Positions 22,066-32,058 of a DNA stretch of 64,000 nt are shown one piece after another (position 1 is the stretch's first letter; each line of letters begins with the position of its first letter). The DNA is from Psococerastis gibbosa. Taxonomy: Eukaryota > Arthropoda > Insecta > Psocodea > Psocidae. The translations under genes were made by a program, and so were the position numbers. The stretch spans positions 41,026,888 to 41,090,887 of the forward strand of contig OZ020488.1 of assembly GCA_963971405.1 (NCBI GenBank), written 5' to 3'. Below the pieces are notes generated by a model. The model worked only from the letters and a program-made list of their open reading frames with translations. It was not told the DNA's origin and made no database searches.

Positions 22066-22215
22066 CAAAGCCGTAGCCAAAAGGGGGGTCCAGCAGACCC
22101 CCCCCCCCAAAAAAAAAAAATTCAGTTTACACTGGATAGAATATTGAGGTCACCTCACCGCCAGTGACGTCAGATGGACCCCCCCCCCCTGTATAAATTT
22201 CTGGCGACGGCCTTG
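22066..22215. mobile_element. hAT-like MITE, CAAAGCCGTAGCC ends
   Basis: The ends caaagccgtagcc and ggcgacggccttg are inverted. The flanks ctactgtt and ctactgca match at 6 of 8 positions. C runs (about 22099-22108 and 22180-22189) lie inside. The interior shares gtttacactggatag and gaggtcacctcacc with 2803-2957. Confidence 0.7.
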
Positions 22216-22590
22216 CTACTGCAACAGATTTTTCTATAGATGTGCACTCACCTCGAGCTGATCTGTTACCGTCTTCGTTCTCCATACCGGCCAAGAATTG
22301 CAGTATGCCATGTAAATTAGGCGACCCGATCACACGTGGCATACCTTAATTTATAATATGTATTTGACTCTTTTAACACGATAAAAAGGCTTTTGGTTAT
22401 TGGCTTGTTAAAAATTAATTATTACACCAATTTTAACCTGCATAAGGTGCCCAGATGGTGTTTGGCTCGAGGACTTCAGCATATGCTGCCTGAAGACGGC
22501 TGCAAGTGAATTTGAACAGCTGACGGAGGTCAAAGAACTTAGAGCTACGGATTGCGAAATGGCACCTCACTGATTTTTAAAAATTCGGTC

Positions 22591-22800
22591 TCTTATTTTA
22601 CCCTATCAGCAACAATTTTACATTGGCCTACATAGGGGGGTCCTGGGGGGGGGGGCTTAGGCCCCCCAGGTCCACCCGTAGCCCCCCCCCCAGGATTTCT
22701 GGTGACAAAGACGTTGTGGAGGCTAAAGGCATAGTATCCATAATAATGAAATAGAAATTAATTCTTAGTATGCTTATTTTACCCTATCAGCAACAATTTT
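22591..22800. repeat. 28-bp direct repeats around a G/C-run palindromic patch
   Basis: The string cttattttaccctatcagca, continuing acaatttt, occurs at about 22591 and again at about 22770. Between them lies a patch of G and C runs with self-complementary pieces (gggggcttaggcccccc). This may be a large target duplication or a local duplication. Confidence 0.55.
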
Positions 22801-22915
22801 TGAATTTTAGGAATATGCTTACTAGTGATGGTAGTAAAGTAACAGAACTTAAAAAAAAACACCCTATATTAAGGCCGTTAATATCGGAGTCATTACAAAG
22901 AGTTTAAATTTTCCT

Positions 22916-22916
<1 letters not shown>

Positions 22917-22947
<31 letters not shown>
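22917..22947. repeat. Poly(T), 31 bases
   Basis: It could be the A tail of a minus-strand retroposed sequence. The adjoining tract ttaggttgaagaggtaacct recurs at 47849-47868. Confidence 0.8.
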
Positions 22948-22955
<8 letters not shown>

Positions 22956-22969
22956 GTAGTGTAGCATTG

Positions 22970-23045
22970 TTTAGTATATAATGCTGACATTAAACTATCT
23001 TAGGTTGAAGAGGTAACCTCCTCGTTACAACCGAAAGTAAAGGAT
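22970..23045. repeat. Short dispersed repeat shared with 47.85 kb
   Basis: ttaggttgaagaggtaacct, then cctcgttacaaccgaaa, closely matches 47849-47884. It contains the small palindrome gaggtaacctc. Function and class are unknown. Confidence 0.45.
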
Positions 23046-23700
23046 CTAGAAATATCTGGACTAGGTAGGATTTAAAAATCACGAAAATCTGGCTCACTGA
23101 GGGCACAGGGAAGAGAGCGGCCTAAGGAGGAATTCGTAGATCGACTGAAGGAGGACGCAGGATCTCGAACCAACTGAAGAGGAAGGCGCAGGACTGAGAG
23201 AGTTGGGGGGGGGGGGATCATATGTAGGGAGTTGCTGCTAACCAATCATTGAGAATGAGACCTGATAAGAAGAATACAAAGAGTTCCACAATGTATAGCT
23301 GTACTGGCTGTCTAGGCAAATAAATGGATGTCCCTCCATCAGCAGCCAATGCTGAGCAGTGGCAAATCGACGTCTCCGTTGGGGTCCGTTTGGACCCCAC
23401 GAGACCAGTTAAGGGTTAAATGGAGGGAGTACGTGTAATAACCGCATGGAAAACCGCATTAACGCGCGCCTGAATTTTCACAGGATGTGACGTCACACGA
23501 GGTTGGCTCGCGATGATGGCTTCCTGCTCATTATAAGCGCGCGCAGTCATCTGCGAAATCTATTATGGCTCTTGTTTCAAAACAAATCCAAAATATCCTC
23601 ATAGTTGGGAAGCCCCATTTTAGCCGGATTTTCGATTGAGTGGTCATTATTATTACTAGAAGATCATATAGGCCTAGAATAATTATTTTTCAATGAAAAT
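23046..23700. other. Unassigned interval
   Basis: An 11-G run lies at about 23206-23217. No recognisable gene. Confidence 0.3.
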
Positions 23701-23706
23701 TCCATA

Positions 23707-24095
23707 GGCGGCTATTCCACTAGTCAATTTTTCTTTAATTTTGATAATGTCATTGACAGAAAATCATCAATGTTCCATTTATATTTTTTCATCTTATTCC
23801 ACTGGTCTTCAATAATTGACCATTTGTTTTCAATTTTTTCCAATTTCGTAATTGTGCCGCCGTCTTTCTTTTATTTTATAATATAAATTTTATGATTTAA
23901 ATTATGAAATAATAATTTGTTTGTTCTCAAGAAATTAATTACAATTATTTATCATCTCCAGTTATTGCTTCTATAAAGTGTGATTTTACTCTATGATTAT
24001 TGATCAATTTTGACGGAAGTTAAAATGGACAATGATATAAAGTAAAAAAAAATCTCTTCTTGAAGAAAAATTTACAAGTGGATTAGCTTAGGTAG
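23707..24095. mobile_element. Diverged Harbinger-like MITE relative
   Basis: The edge ggcggctattccactagtc, an internal attgatcaattttgacgg and a gtcattgacag tract match parts of 19148-19568 and 31620-32055. The right end is not clear and no duplication was found. Confidence 0.45.
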
Positions 24096-24530
24096 TTATT
24101 TTGTAAAAATACAATATTTTACTAATAATAATTAGAGAAATTCATCTAGTCTAGCTCTGAGGATTGGCGAATTGTGCTTTGTGTGTAGAGTCTACACAAC
24201 ATGACACACTGTAGACAATAAAATTGTCCTCAATATTGCGATTATTGATTTGACAGCTGAGTCTAAAGGTAATACTCGCCTGTACCAGTGTACATATGGC
24301 CTGCTGTCTCAATAGTGCGTCATTATTAGCCAATCAGAGCGCTAGTTACATATCTGGTAGACTACCAATGGGTTGCCCATAGCCTTTAACTATACAAGGT
24401 AGCTGATAGGTTAACACTAATAATACTACATGTATTTTGCATGGAAATGGATTACAGAAGTGCGGGAAGATATGAGTGACAAGAAAATGACGTCACATTC
24501 CGCATGCAACATATACTTCTACTACTGTAG
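24096..24530. other. Unassigned interval
   Basis: No recognisable gene or repeat. Confidence 0.3.
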
Positions 24531-24540
24531 ACGGTAACAA

Positions 24541-24715
24541 ACCGGGAGATACAAGGAAGAAGACCATCAGGGAGGCCTAGAGTTACACTGGGAAGGAAAA
24601 ACGTCGGAAATATGACAAGTTTGGGGCTCTCCACCGAGGACAGGATTGTGTGGAAACGCTGCTGTCGTGTCGCCGACCCTCCATGAGGATAAGGCGTGGT
24701 AAAAGTAAAAGTAAG
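24541..24715 (+). mobile_element. LINE ORF2 extreme C-terminus
   Basis: Plus-strand translation gives GRPRVTLGRK followed by MTSLGLSTEDRIVWKRCCRV and ADPP. This matches the conserved end of one group of LINE reverse transcriptases (GRPR...DR.VWRRCCRVADP). A short gtaaaagtaaaagtaagta tail follows. Only the last ~50 codons remain, so it is a strongly 5'-truncated copy. The longer minus-strand frames here are shadows. Confidence 0.65.
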
Positions 24716-24915
24716 TACTGCAGACTGTAGTAATTCTCCCACTGGTGGCTACTCCTTAGTATCACAAATGACGTTACTTTATTGAGTATGGGACCCCTTT
24801 TTAACCATAAAAATTGATAGGAAAAATATTTTTTTGGCATAAAATGAATCTACTAATGCACTTTAATTGGTTTTCAAATAGTTCCAAGTAACCTATAAAA
24901 AAAAATAAAATAAAA

Positions 24916-25286
24916 GAGAACATGCCACGTCAAAAATTAGCACACCAAAATTTGTTGTTTTTCTTGACTTTGTATTTTTTATTTAATTAACATAGCAAGT
25001 TATTAAAGATTTGGCTGATGTAAGTTGTAGAAGACTACTTCATGCATCCTTTAATAGGAAATATTAAATATTTGGTTCTATCATAAAAACCAGTGTGGAC
25101 TTGCGTAGTTTACGATTTTTTGGAAAAACTACAAAATCGAAAAATAAAAATACCCGATTATATGATGCACGAAATAGTCTTCTACAACTTAAATGAGCCA
25201 AATGTTTAATAACTTGCTTAGTTAATTAAATAAAAAATGATTAGTATTTAATTTTGGCATGCCAATTTTCTACGTAACATATCCTC
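24916..25286. mobile_element. Palindromic MITE, piggyBac-like candidate
   Basis: The arms are long: gagaacatgccacg at the left pairs with cgtaacatatcctc at the right. Further in, gcaagttattaaagatttgg pairs with ccaaatgtttaataacttgc, and gttgtagaagactac pairs with tagtcttctacaac. The right flank is TTAA (25287-25290); the left is AT-rich but not TTAA. The same family at 42509-43034 has TTAA on both sides. Confidence 0.7.
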
Positions 25287-25290
25287 TTAA

Positions 25291-25929
25291 AGGTACGGGG
25301 TACATATTTAACTTTGTAGATAGGAATTCAAACACCAGTCTCCCTTTCCGTTCATTTTCCATATCTTCCTTCTCATAAGCGGCCTATAAGGTCCATACAA
25401 GAAACCAATACCCAACCAAGTAGTGCACAGTCATGACATCTTCATATAGCCTACCATTCCAAATTCATCCGGGTAGGCGAATGAAGGTACCTTTGTTGAT
25501 TTTTTTATCATTGCTCCCGTTTTACGGTATTTTCCCATGAAATGACAAACTGTGCCAGGTACCGTTATGGGGCTAATGAAGTGGATGACAAAGATTAAGA
25601 GGGGGCAGCCCTTCCGGTCTTGTGATTATCCTGTTAAAACCTCATCTGAAGAGACAATCGGGTGGCCTGATGGTATTTTAAAGCGATATGATTAAAAATT
25701 GGGGCCTCTGTGGGAGGCCGAGTGCGGGTGGTAAATTGCCCTTGTGACTTTTTCCAGGTTTGACAACCTATCAACCCTCCTTTTTTTTTAAATCAGTCCC
25801 CGCTTTTACATTTGCGTACACTTTCATATGTTCATGGATAAATAAATACATTTCTTGATTCTCGCCGGGAATCAGAGAAAACTACATATTATATTTATAC
25901 CGTATATTAATATGAGTAACGCTGGAAGG
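25291..25929. other. Unassigned interval
   Basis: No supported gene or repeat. Confidence 0.3.
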
Positions 25930-26075
25930 ATGACTTTGGAAACTGACCTTCACGAGTTCGGGAGTCCATAGATGATGATTGATGGAGGGTTGTACAAAAC
26001 CGAGATCACTGGAGGAGTGTTGTGGAGCAGGCCAAAACTCATCAAGGGCTGTAGAGCCAGAAGAAGAAGAAGATT
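25930..26075 (+). mobile_element. LINE tail, family B
   Basis: The nucleotides gggagtccatagatgatg, ttgtacaaaaccgagatcac, tggaggagtgttgtggagca correspond to the protein end LGVRRWW..VVQNRD..RSVVEQ, which is readable without a break at 51407-51628. Here the frame is broken, so the copy is dead. It ends in gccagaagaagaagaag. Confidence 0.6.
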
Positions 26076-26169
26076 AATATGCGAAATGTCTTCGAAGTAG
26101 TTGAGCTTCTGAGTATTGCCTTGCGGTCTCGGAGGCTAAAATCCGTATTCTGTTCCTCCTCGTGGTTAA

Positions 26170-26306
26170 GGCGCTTATTCCACCTACATCCACCTAGTAA
26201 ATGTGGTATTGACGTGGTAGCAGACATTAAAGACAGTCTAAAAATGTCTGCTACCACGTCAAGCCCACATTTACTATTGACTATTGCCGTAGGTGGAATA
26301 AGCGCC
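26170..26306. mobile_element. Short Harbinger-like fold-back MITE
   Basis: This is an almost pure hairpin. The left arm ggcgcttattccacc through gacgtggtagcagacatt pairs with the right arm aatgtctgctaccacgtc through ggtggaataagcgcc. Flanks are TAA and TTA. It keeps only the terminal and tagcagac blocks of the longer family members. Confidence 0.8.
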
Positions 26307-26324
26307 TTAGATGGAAGCGCGTAG

Positions 26325-26475
26325 TGGTGACTGAACAGATAGGGGACCGAGTTTGAGCCGGGAAACTAAAAAATCCAGTCTTTTCTGTGCATGGCACTCT
26401 TTTGTCCTGGGGTGGGGAAACTGGCCCGAAAGGAAGAGGAACCCAATGTACAGTCAACGGCATAATAAGGACTTG
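26325..26475 (+). mobile_element. LINE-like fragment shared with 53.3 kb
   Basis: The block gagccgggaaactaaaaaat, cagtcttttctgtgcatggc, actctttt recurs inverted at 53330-53400. At 53.2 kb it runs into a family A-type LINE end (catcatggcag-type motif), so it probably derives from LINE ORF2 tail sequence. Only a fragment is present. Confidence 0.4.
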
Positions 26476-26654
26476 GTGAAACTTAGAATGAACTTAGACT
26501 GGATGCGTTTTCGATGAGAACGACTGGAACGATTGTGACTCAATGCTACAATGGTCGTTAAAGACCATAATTGGCGATTGCTCCGTTACTAAGCATAATG
26601 ACTAAATAAATAATTTGTGTCTTATTTAGTTCTTTTACTATTCTAACCTGGTGG

Positions 26655-26812
26655 AGCTAGGGCTATTAAGCCCTCTTACACTCAACATCGAAAGCCCGGG
26701 ATTACCTGCTTTACATGCTCCCCAAAGCATGGCCAGAAAATGTGGGAAGTTTGGGACTCGAACCAACAATATTTCGGGTGAAAGTCAGAGCCCGCACCAT
26801 TACTAAATGTCC
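26655..26812 (-). mobile_element. tRNA-Glu-like SINE (family 2), empty-site copy
   Basis: On the minus strand the head atggtgcgggctctgacttt, cacccg and ggttcgagtccc is tRNA-like. The body reads gccatgctttggggagcatg, taaagcaggt without interruption. It matches the copy at 5034-5410 on both sides of the MITE there. Confidence 0.75.
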
Positions 26813-26912
26813 TGACGACTCAATATGTCCAGACGACTCAACATGCTCTGACGAATCAACATGTTCAGACGACTCAACATGTCCTGACTACTCAACATGT
26901 CCTGATTACAAA
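26811..26912. repeat. 18-bp tandem repeat, cctgacgactcaacatgt
   Basis: There are about 5.5 copies with point variants. One reading frame gives a C-P-D-D-S-T hexapeptide repeat inside a 76-codon frame (26715-26945), probably incidental. A single diverged unit recurs at about 26960. Confidence 0.85.
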
Positions 26913-26929
26913 ATGTGTTTTGGGACCCG

Positions 26930-27544
26930 GAAAGTGAGTGTTTAAGGGAGAGTCCCAAGCTGACGACTCAACATGTTCTGGCGACAAATTATTTTTGGGA
27001 CCCGAAAGGGAGAGTATGGCCCGGGGCAAAAGGGAATCTCAGAATTTTCAAATAAAAGTGCCAGTTACGGACGCGGAGTTCTTTCCGATCACTCTCAACT
27101 GTCTATAGGAAAGTGGCTGTAAAAATTTAACCCTAAACGAAAAACCAAAAACAACCCTCCAATTCAACCATAGTCATTGAATCGGATTCATAACCATTTA
27201 CGTTATTATTAGTTATTATCCCGCGCGCAAGGGTTGGGCTAATGGTCGTTTAAAACAAACAAAATTCGGCGGTAGGTACAATCAAGCTGCTTCCTCTGAC
27301 ACTGTGCTCTACCTGTACCTGATGAAGCAATTTTCGTCTGTATAGGGTTAATTTGCAATCAACTGGGCCACCACAAAGAAAATTCGCTAAATTTTGTACC
27401 TTGGCGCCAACTAAATTGACTCTATTCGTGATTGTTCATTTGTTGTAAAAATACAAATCTATTTTTAGGTTTTAGTATTGAACGAATCGGGGTGCTGGAG
27501 TTTTTTTGTGCTCCAAATCAGTTCAGTTGACAATTTTACTGACT
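26930..27544. other. Unassigned interval
   Basis: No recognisable gene. Only the isolated tandem unit near 26960. Confidence 0.3.
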
Positions 27545-27589
27545 AACCCATTGAATCTTGCCGTGCCAACGACCCCATCGGGTTTCAGA

Positions 27590-27860
27590 CATTATTGCTT
27601 TCATATTTATATAAGGAAAGTTTTGTGATGGTGATTTTAGTGGATTTACACGTTCTGGGGTACCAGGAACAAAATAAAGCGATTTCTACGAAATGTCTGT
27701 CTGTCGCTACATGTGTAGTCTGTTCGTCGATTTGTGGGCAAACTACTCAATGTATTTTGTTGAGATTTGAAATGTACGTTCATAAAAATCATGTAGGCTC
27801 TGTATCTCGGGATAGCTTTTTTCATATCGTCCAACTCAATTAACTCAGGGTTTTACCGTC
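27590..27860 (+). mobile_element. TGTCTGTC-type repeat, partial copy
   Basis: ttgctttcatatttatataa, gatttacacgtt, tacgaaatgtctgtctgtcg and gggcaaactactcaatg follow the order in 29055-29360. The rest of the element is absent. A stub of repeat R (ccaacgaccccatcgg) lies just upstream at 27569. Confidence 0.6.
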
Positions 27861-27894
27861 CAAAAACTAAAAAAAAAACTACATTTGAAGTGTG

Positions 27895-27998
27895 GATACA
27901 TATCCTGGATAGATCAAGTCTCTAATCCTGAGGTACTGACGTGAATAGATAAAAAACCCGAGTTCCTACTGGCGGTTAGGAAACGGAAACTAACATAC
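27895..27998 (+). mobile_element. LINE family A internal fragment
   Basis: The translation contains ISWIDQVSNPEVL and later RKRKLTYF, typical of the segment just upstream of the family A tail (compare 45835-45960). It stops abruptly at 27998, where a G-run-type sequence (cctgggtacggcc) begins. Confidence 0.6.
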
Positions 27999-28654
27999 TT
28001 CCTGGGTACGGCCTTGGGGCTTAGATCCAAAAAAATACAAAATGTAAGTTTTGGCCCCATTCGCCGTTATGACCCAATTCATCACCATTCACGGTACCTG
28101 ATATACTGTATGGTTAGCCCCCACCCCCAGAGGCAAGTTCTAGCCCTAGATCCGCCACTGACCATGTGTACTCGTTCCGGTTCTTCTTCACTGCAATGGA
28201 ATTAGTCTTAAAGGTACCTAGTATAGTAGTATTTGCCTTAATGCCATTATCAATTACCAAGCAGACAGCCAATAATGTGGCATTTTATTAGCCTTCCAAC
28301 TGCCTACTGCACCGCACGCCTATCTAAAATTAATTAATGCATGATGAGTAGCTATATTATAAGAGCCAATAATTATGCTGGCGCTCTCTCTAGCAATTTC
28401 TGCACTTATTGAGCCAATAATTATTACCTATAAATGAAATAATAAAATTAATGAAAATAACGTTAGTTGTTAATAAGTGTGACAGATAGCTATGCTATAG
28501 GGACGAAATGGTTTACCCTTGGTACCTTGTTTTCTTCTTCTTTATCTACATTATTAGTACCTACACCTTACAGGGTGTCAATGTCATACGTCACAACATC
28601 TCTATCGTTCGCTCGATTATTCCTTGCCCATGGGTTCATGGAACTTGCATAGAC
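27999..28654. other. Possible MITE remnant then unassigned sequence
   Basis: cctgggtacggcc at the left and gatccgccactg at 28148-28160 look like ends of two G-run MITE families, but they do not pair. The rest is AT-rich with no supported feature. Confidence 0.3.
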
Positions 28655-28840
28655 TTCAACGGCAAGGTGGTAGCTTGCTTGTACAAGTGCGAGTCTATAC
28701 ATGCCAGGCGATCGGAGGAAACGGGTCTTAACTCAACACGGGTAAGTTACTAACCTACAGAGGCGAATGAAGAGGTCAATTGGATACATTCATTAAATCA
28801 CTTGTATATGAGATTAACCTTTTTTAAAATTCATAAAAAA
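28655..28840 (+). mobile_element. SINE family 1 copy
   Basis: It contains cttcaacggcaaggtggtag, cttgcttgtacaagtgcgag, ggtcaattggatacattcat and a T run plus A-rich tail, matching 6507-6690 along its length. Confidence 0.7.
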
Positions 28841-29054
28841 CACATAGTGCCAAGTTTTCATGTTTGTACTTGTTATGAATTACGGGGACCTTCTGATTGT
28901 AGTGGATTCCGCACCACTTGGCTTCAGCCGCTCATTTGAATATTTATTTCTAATTTTCTGACTACCAGGGTTTTTTCAGTAAGCTTCTTCCCTCGAGCGG
29001 GGGGTGGGGGGCGTATGAGGGGTCCAGGTCGATTCCGGGGGGGGGGGGGCTTTA

Positions 29055-30018
29055 TTGCTTTCCAATTAATACGTAGTATAAGGAAAGATTTGTGACGGTC
29101 GAAATTTTCGATTTCAACGGATTTACACGTTTTGAGGTCCCTGGAACCCAAAAAAGTGGTTTTTACGAAATGTCTGTCTGTCGCTCTGTCGCTGTGTCGC
29201 TCTGTCGCTGTGTCGCTCTGTCGCTGTGTCGCTCTGTCGCTGTGTCGCTCTGTCGCTCTGTCGCTCTGTCACTCTGTCGCTCTGTCGTTCTGTCGCTCTG
29301 TCGCTCCGTCTGTTCATCGATTTCCGGGCAAACTACTCGGTCGATTTAAATGAAATTTGGCATGCAGGCTTATAAAATTCATACCTCCAGACCATTTTTT
29401 TCATTTTGGGCTAACTCAATTTGGGGGGGTTTTATTTTCAAAAAACTCCAAAAAAACGTCTAAAAACATTATTTCTCAAAAACGGCTCCAACGATTTCTT
29501 TTAAATTCTCGTAGATTGTAGTCGTTATTAATGTTGACAAAATGCGAGGGGTTGCTTGCCCCTTGATAGTTTGCTTCTGGGGGTAAAAAAATAAAAATAA
29601 GTAAATTTTAATGAAAAATGACTAAAAAATAATTTTTCTGCGAAACCTTTCTATCGATGATTTCTACCTTCAGGCATGTTTTAGGTGTTAAATTGAGTAA
29701 CGAAACCGGATAGGTTCCTTTCCCAAAAAAATATTTGGTTGTACATAATATATATTATTTTTTGAAAAAATGATAGAAAATTCGTGCTCAAATGCATTGC
29801 ATGCCCTGGCATTATTGCTGTGTGGTAGTTTATGTGTTTGTCTGACCTATCTAGAATTTACCTCACTTCCAGTGACGTCTGGTGGCCAACCCCCTCCCCC
29901 CCTCCCCCGAGATACCGGAAATTTAACCACTGGAAAATTATTTACTATGAAATTACTCATATTCTCTATCTACTAATGTTGATAAATTGGAAAGCATGTT
30001 CGAGTAAACTCGGACCGG
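29055..30018 (+). mobile_element. TGTCTGTC-type repeat, longest copy
   Basis: The copy runs from tgctttccaattaatacg to ataaattggaaagcatg plus the conserved edge cgagtaaactcggaccgg. Its core has a CTGTCGC/T-type tandem array (about 29168-29312), then gggcaaactactcgg and a caatttggggggg tract. The copies at 1035-1393, 44550-45050, 47281-47680 and 54537-55372 share order and edges. No protein is encoded, so it is probably a non-autonomous DNA element or another unclassified repeat. Confidence 0.7.
29168..29312. repeat. 7-bp tandem repeat, ctgtcgc/t
   Basis: About 20 units of ctgtcgc or ctgtcgt with gtgtcgc variants. It corresponds to the tgtctgtctg core in other copies of the host repeat. Confidence 0.9.
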
Positions 30019-30348
30019 TTCTTATTATTTTATTTATTACATATATCATTTATTTTATTGTTATGTATGCTTAGTTGACAGGAGGGGTACCCTTCTCACT
30101 AAGGTCGAAACATGAAACGACTTATGTGCAAATGCTTTTTTGGCTGTTTCATAGTTCGCATTGTCGCTCCAAATTATGCCATCAAATTTAACAGTTTTTG
30201 GCAAGTTTCACTACCTTCATTTTTCGAGTTAAAAGAAACTTAATTATTTGACATGAATGGATGACTGCGTTACATGCTGTGCTGTGAGGCCATTGGCTAT
30301 TAAAGGTCGGGGCTTTCGAAAATATTTTCCTGCAGCTGACTTCGGCAG
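30019..30348. other. Unassigned interval
   Basis: No supported gene or repeat. Confidence 0.3.
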
Positions 30349-30603
30349 TTATGCTTTTTTTGTACATTTTGTACGACTATGGTCTGACATTCTTGCAACG
30401 TGTCCCAGCCATCCCAGACATATAAAGTGGGCTACGTCTTCTGTATTGAGTAATGCGTGGTTTAGCATGCGCCACTCCTTCGTCACTTCGTACAGGGGTC
30501 CTCTCCTCCCAACATGTCCGGGCCACCTCAGTCTCCCTGCCTTGATTAAGTAAAAAGAAAGTGCTGCCCCCTTAAAACTGCCCCCAAAAACTTGGGCTCC
30601 CAC
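30349..30603 (-). mobile_element. LINE ORF2 tail fragment
   Basis: The minus-strand 84-codon frame contains KAGRLRWPGHVGRRG and, further on, LGWLGHVARMSDH. RLRW.GHV and LGHVARM are signatures of the region near the LINE reverse-transcriptase C-terminus. Two such signatures 50 residues apart suggest two copies joined or duplicated. It is dead and truncated. Confidence 0.55.
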
Positions 30604-31616
30604 TTAACTGCAAGCTATGCAAAAGTGCAGCCATGCCCAGCACCCGAACACCCGCGGGGGGCATGCGCGCCGCAGTGCTGCGTGCAGTTAATTTGCTTTT
30701 GCCAAAAAATGGTAATTGAATAAAAATAAGTGCGTTGCATGACCGCTAACGAGCCCTTGAGAGCAAAACCATTTAATCACCGCATAATGAACACCTCCGC
30801 GGAAAAATTCGCGTCTAGGCTGTTTACTCGAAATAATACAGTCTAGACGATGCATTGTCGATTTGACAGGGTCACGTGTTACAAGTGTCTAAATGCAGTT
30901 TGACGGGTATGCATCTGGGTGTCTAGTTAGTACATGCCGCAAGTACTTATATATTAAATTTAATTGTTGTAATTTTTTGGGGGGTTTCATAGGTACCCAG
31001 ATGGTATTTTGCTCGTCTTCGCGTGCGGTCGACATGTGTCAGGCCGGCTGCGTTGACACAGCTGACTGGTATTAGTGGTAAAAGACTTGTCGTGATTTCT
31101 TTAAGGTAGGTACCACGGTGTTACGAAATATGCTTAATTGAAAAGGAATTACGTGAACTGTAGGGGGAGATGGACCATTTTCTCAGTTGCCCGGAATCCT
31201 GTTTTAAACCCCACCCCCCGCTGCTAGTAGAAAACCTGTATCCGTCCCTGAAAGCACTGGATTGAAGTAGTACTATATTTAGCTACAGTTGCTAGGTTGT
31301 TATAGGGCCTGGGAATCACTTGCCCCGGAGTCCGTAGTAGTTTTCGGCGGTCTTCCTGCAGGGCTACTCAGGCGATTATTTTTTATCTTAACATGGGATT
31401 AAAAATGTAAACAAGATAATTAAAAATGTTAACATGTAATTTAATTCAATTCATCTGCGGTTTAGATAAAGTTAGGTATATAGGCATACCTTTAGTAAAA
31501 GATTTCTTGAAACGCGATTTTTTATAGTATGTTGACTGTTCACTGAATACTGGAAAATATACAGTATATGTTATTTATTATATATATATATATTTACTTT
31601 TTCTGTGCCTTATCCC
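30604..31616. other. Unassigned interval
   Basis: It ends in an AT-rich stretch with a short TA run near 31580. A tgtatccgtccctg motif at about 31228 is an isolated right end of a GGACGGATCC-type MITE. Nothing else is supported. Confidence 0.3.
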
Positions 31617-31619
31617 TTA

Positions 31620-32055
31620 GGCGGGGTTTCCGCCGACCTCTCATTGCAGAATGCACTTACGTTGACGTGGCAACAGACATTCATGACTTAGGCGGGGTTC
31701 CACCGACCTCTCATTGCAGAATGCAAATTACATTGAATTTTTCTTTTTATAGGAATCTATTAAAATCTCATGACGCCATTTTTTAATTTTAGTTTGTTTG
31801 TTTGTGATTTTACTCTATGGTCATTGATCAATTTTAACTATGGCGTAGAGTAAATAAAAATTTCCGTCAATGTCATAATCATTCTGCAATGAAAGGTCGG
31901 TGGAAACCCCGCCTTTATTAATGATATCTGCTAGCACGTCAACGTATGTGCATTCTGCAATGAGAGGTCGGTGGAAACCCCGCCTTTATTAATGATATCT
32001 GCTACCACGTCACCGTATGTGCATTCTTTAATGAGAGGTTGGTGGAAACCCCACC
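31620..32055. mobile_element. PIF/Harbinger-like MITE with duplicated terminal blocks
   Basis: TTA flanks both sides (31617-31619 and 32056-32058). The left arm has two successive ggcggggtt-type starts (31620 and 31691), each followed by ctcattgcagaatgca. The right arm has three aaaccccgcc-type ends. The interior keeps the gacgccattttttaa and tgatcaattttaactatggc tracts of the family. No protein is encoded. Confidence 0.85.
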
Positions 32056-32058
32056 TTA

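Noticed and set aside
26811-26912. CRISPR-like or spacer-bearing repeats
   Set aside because: The 18-bp units are contiguous with no unique spacers.
26715-26945. Cysteine- and aspartate-rich repeat protein (CPDDST hexapeptides)
   Set aside because: The repeats are simply the 18-bp tandem array read in one frame, and the frame begins inside a SINE. No signal peptide or conserved context is present.
31620-32055. Three separate nested MITEs
   Set aside because: Only the outermost edges have matching TTA flanks; the inner modules lack their own duplications, so a single element with duplicated ends is simpler.
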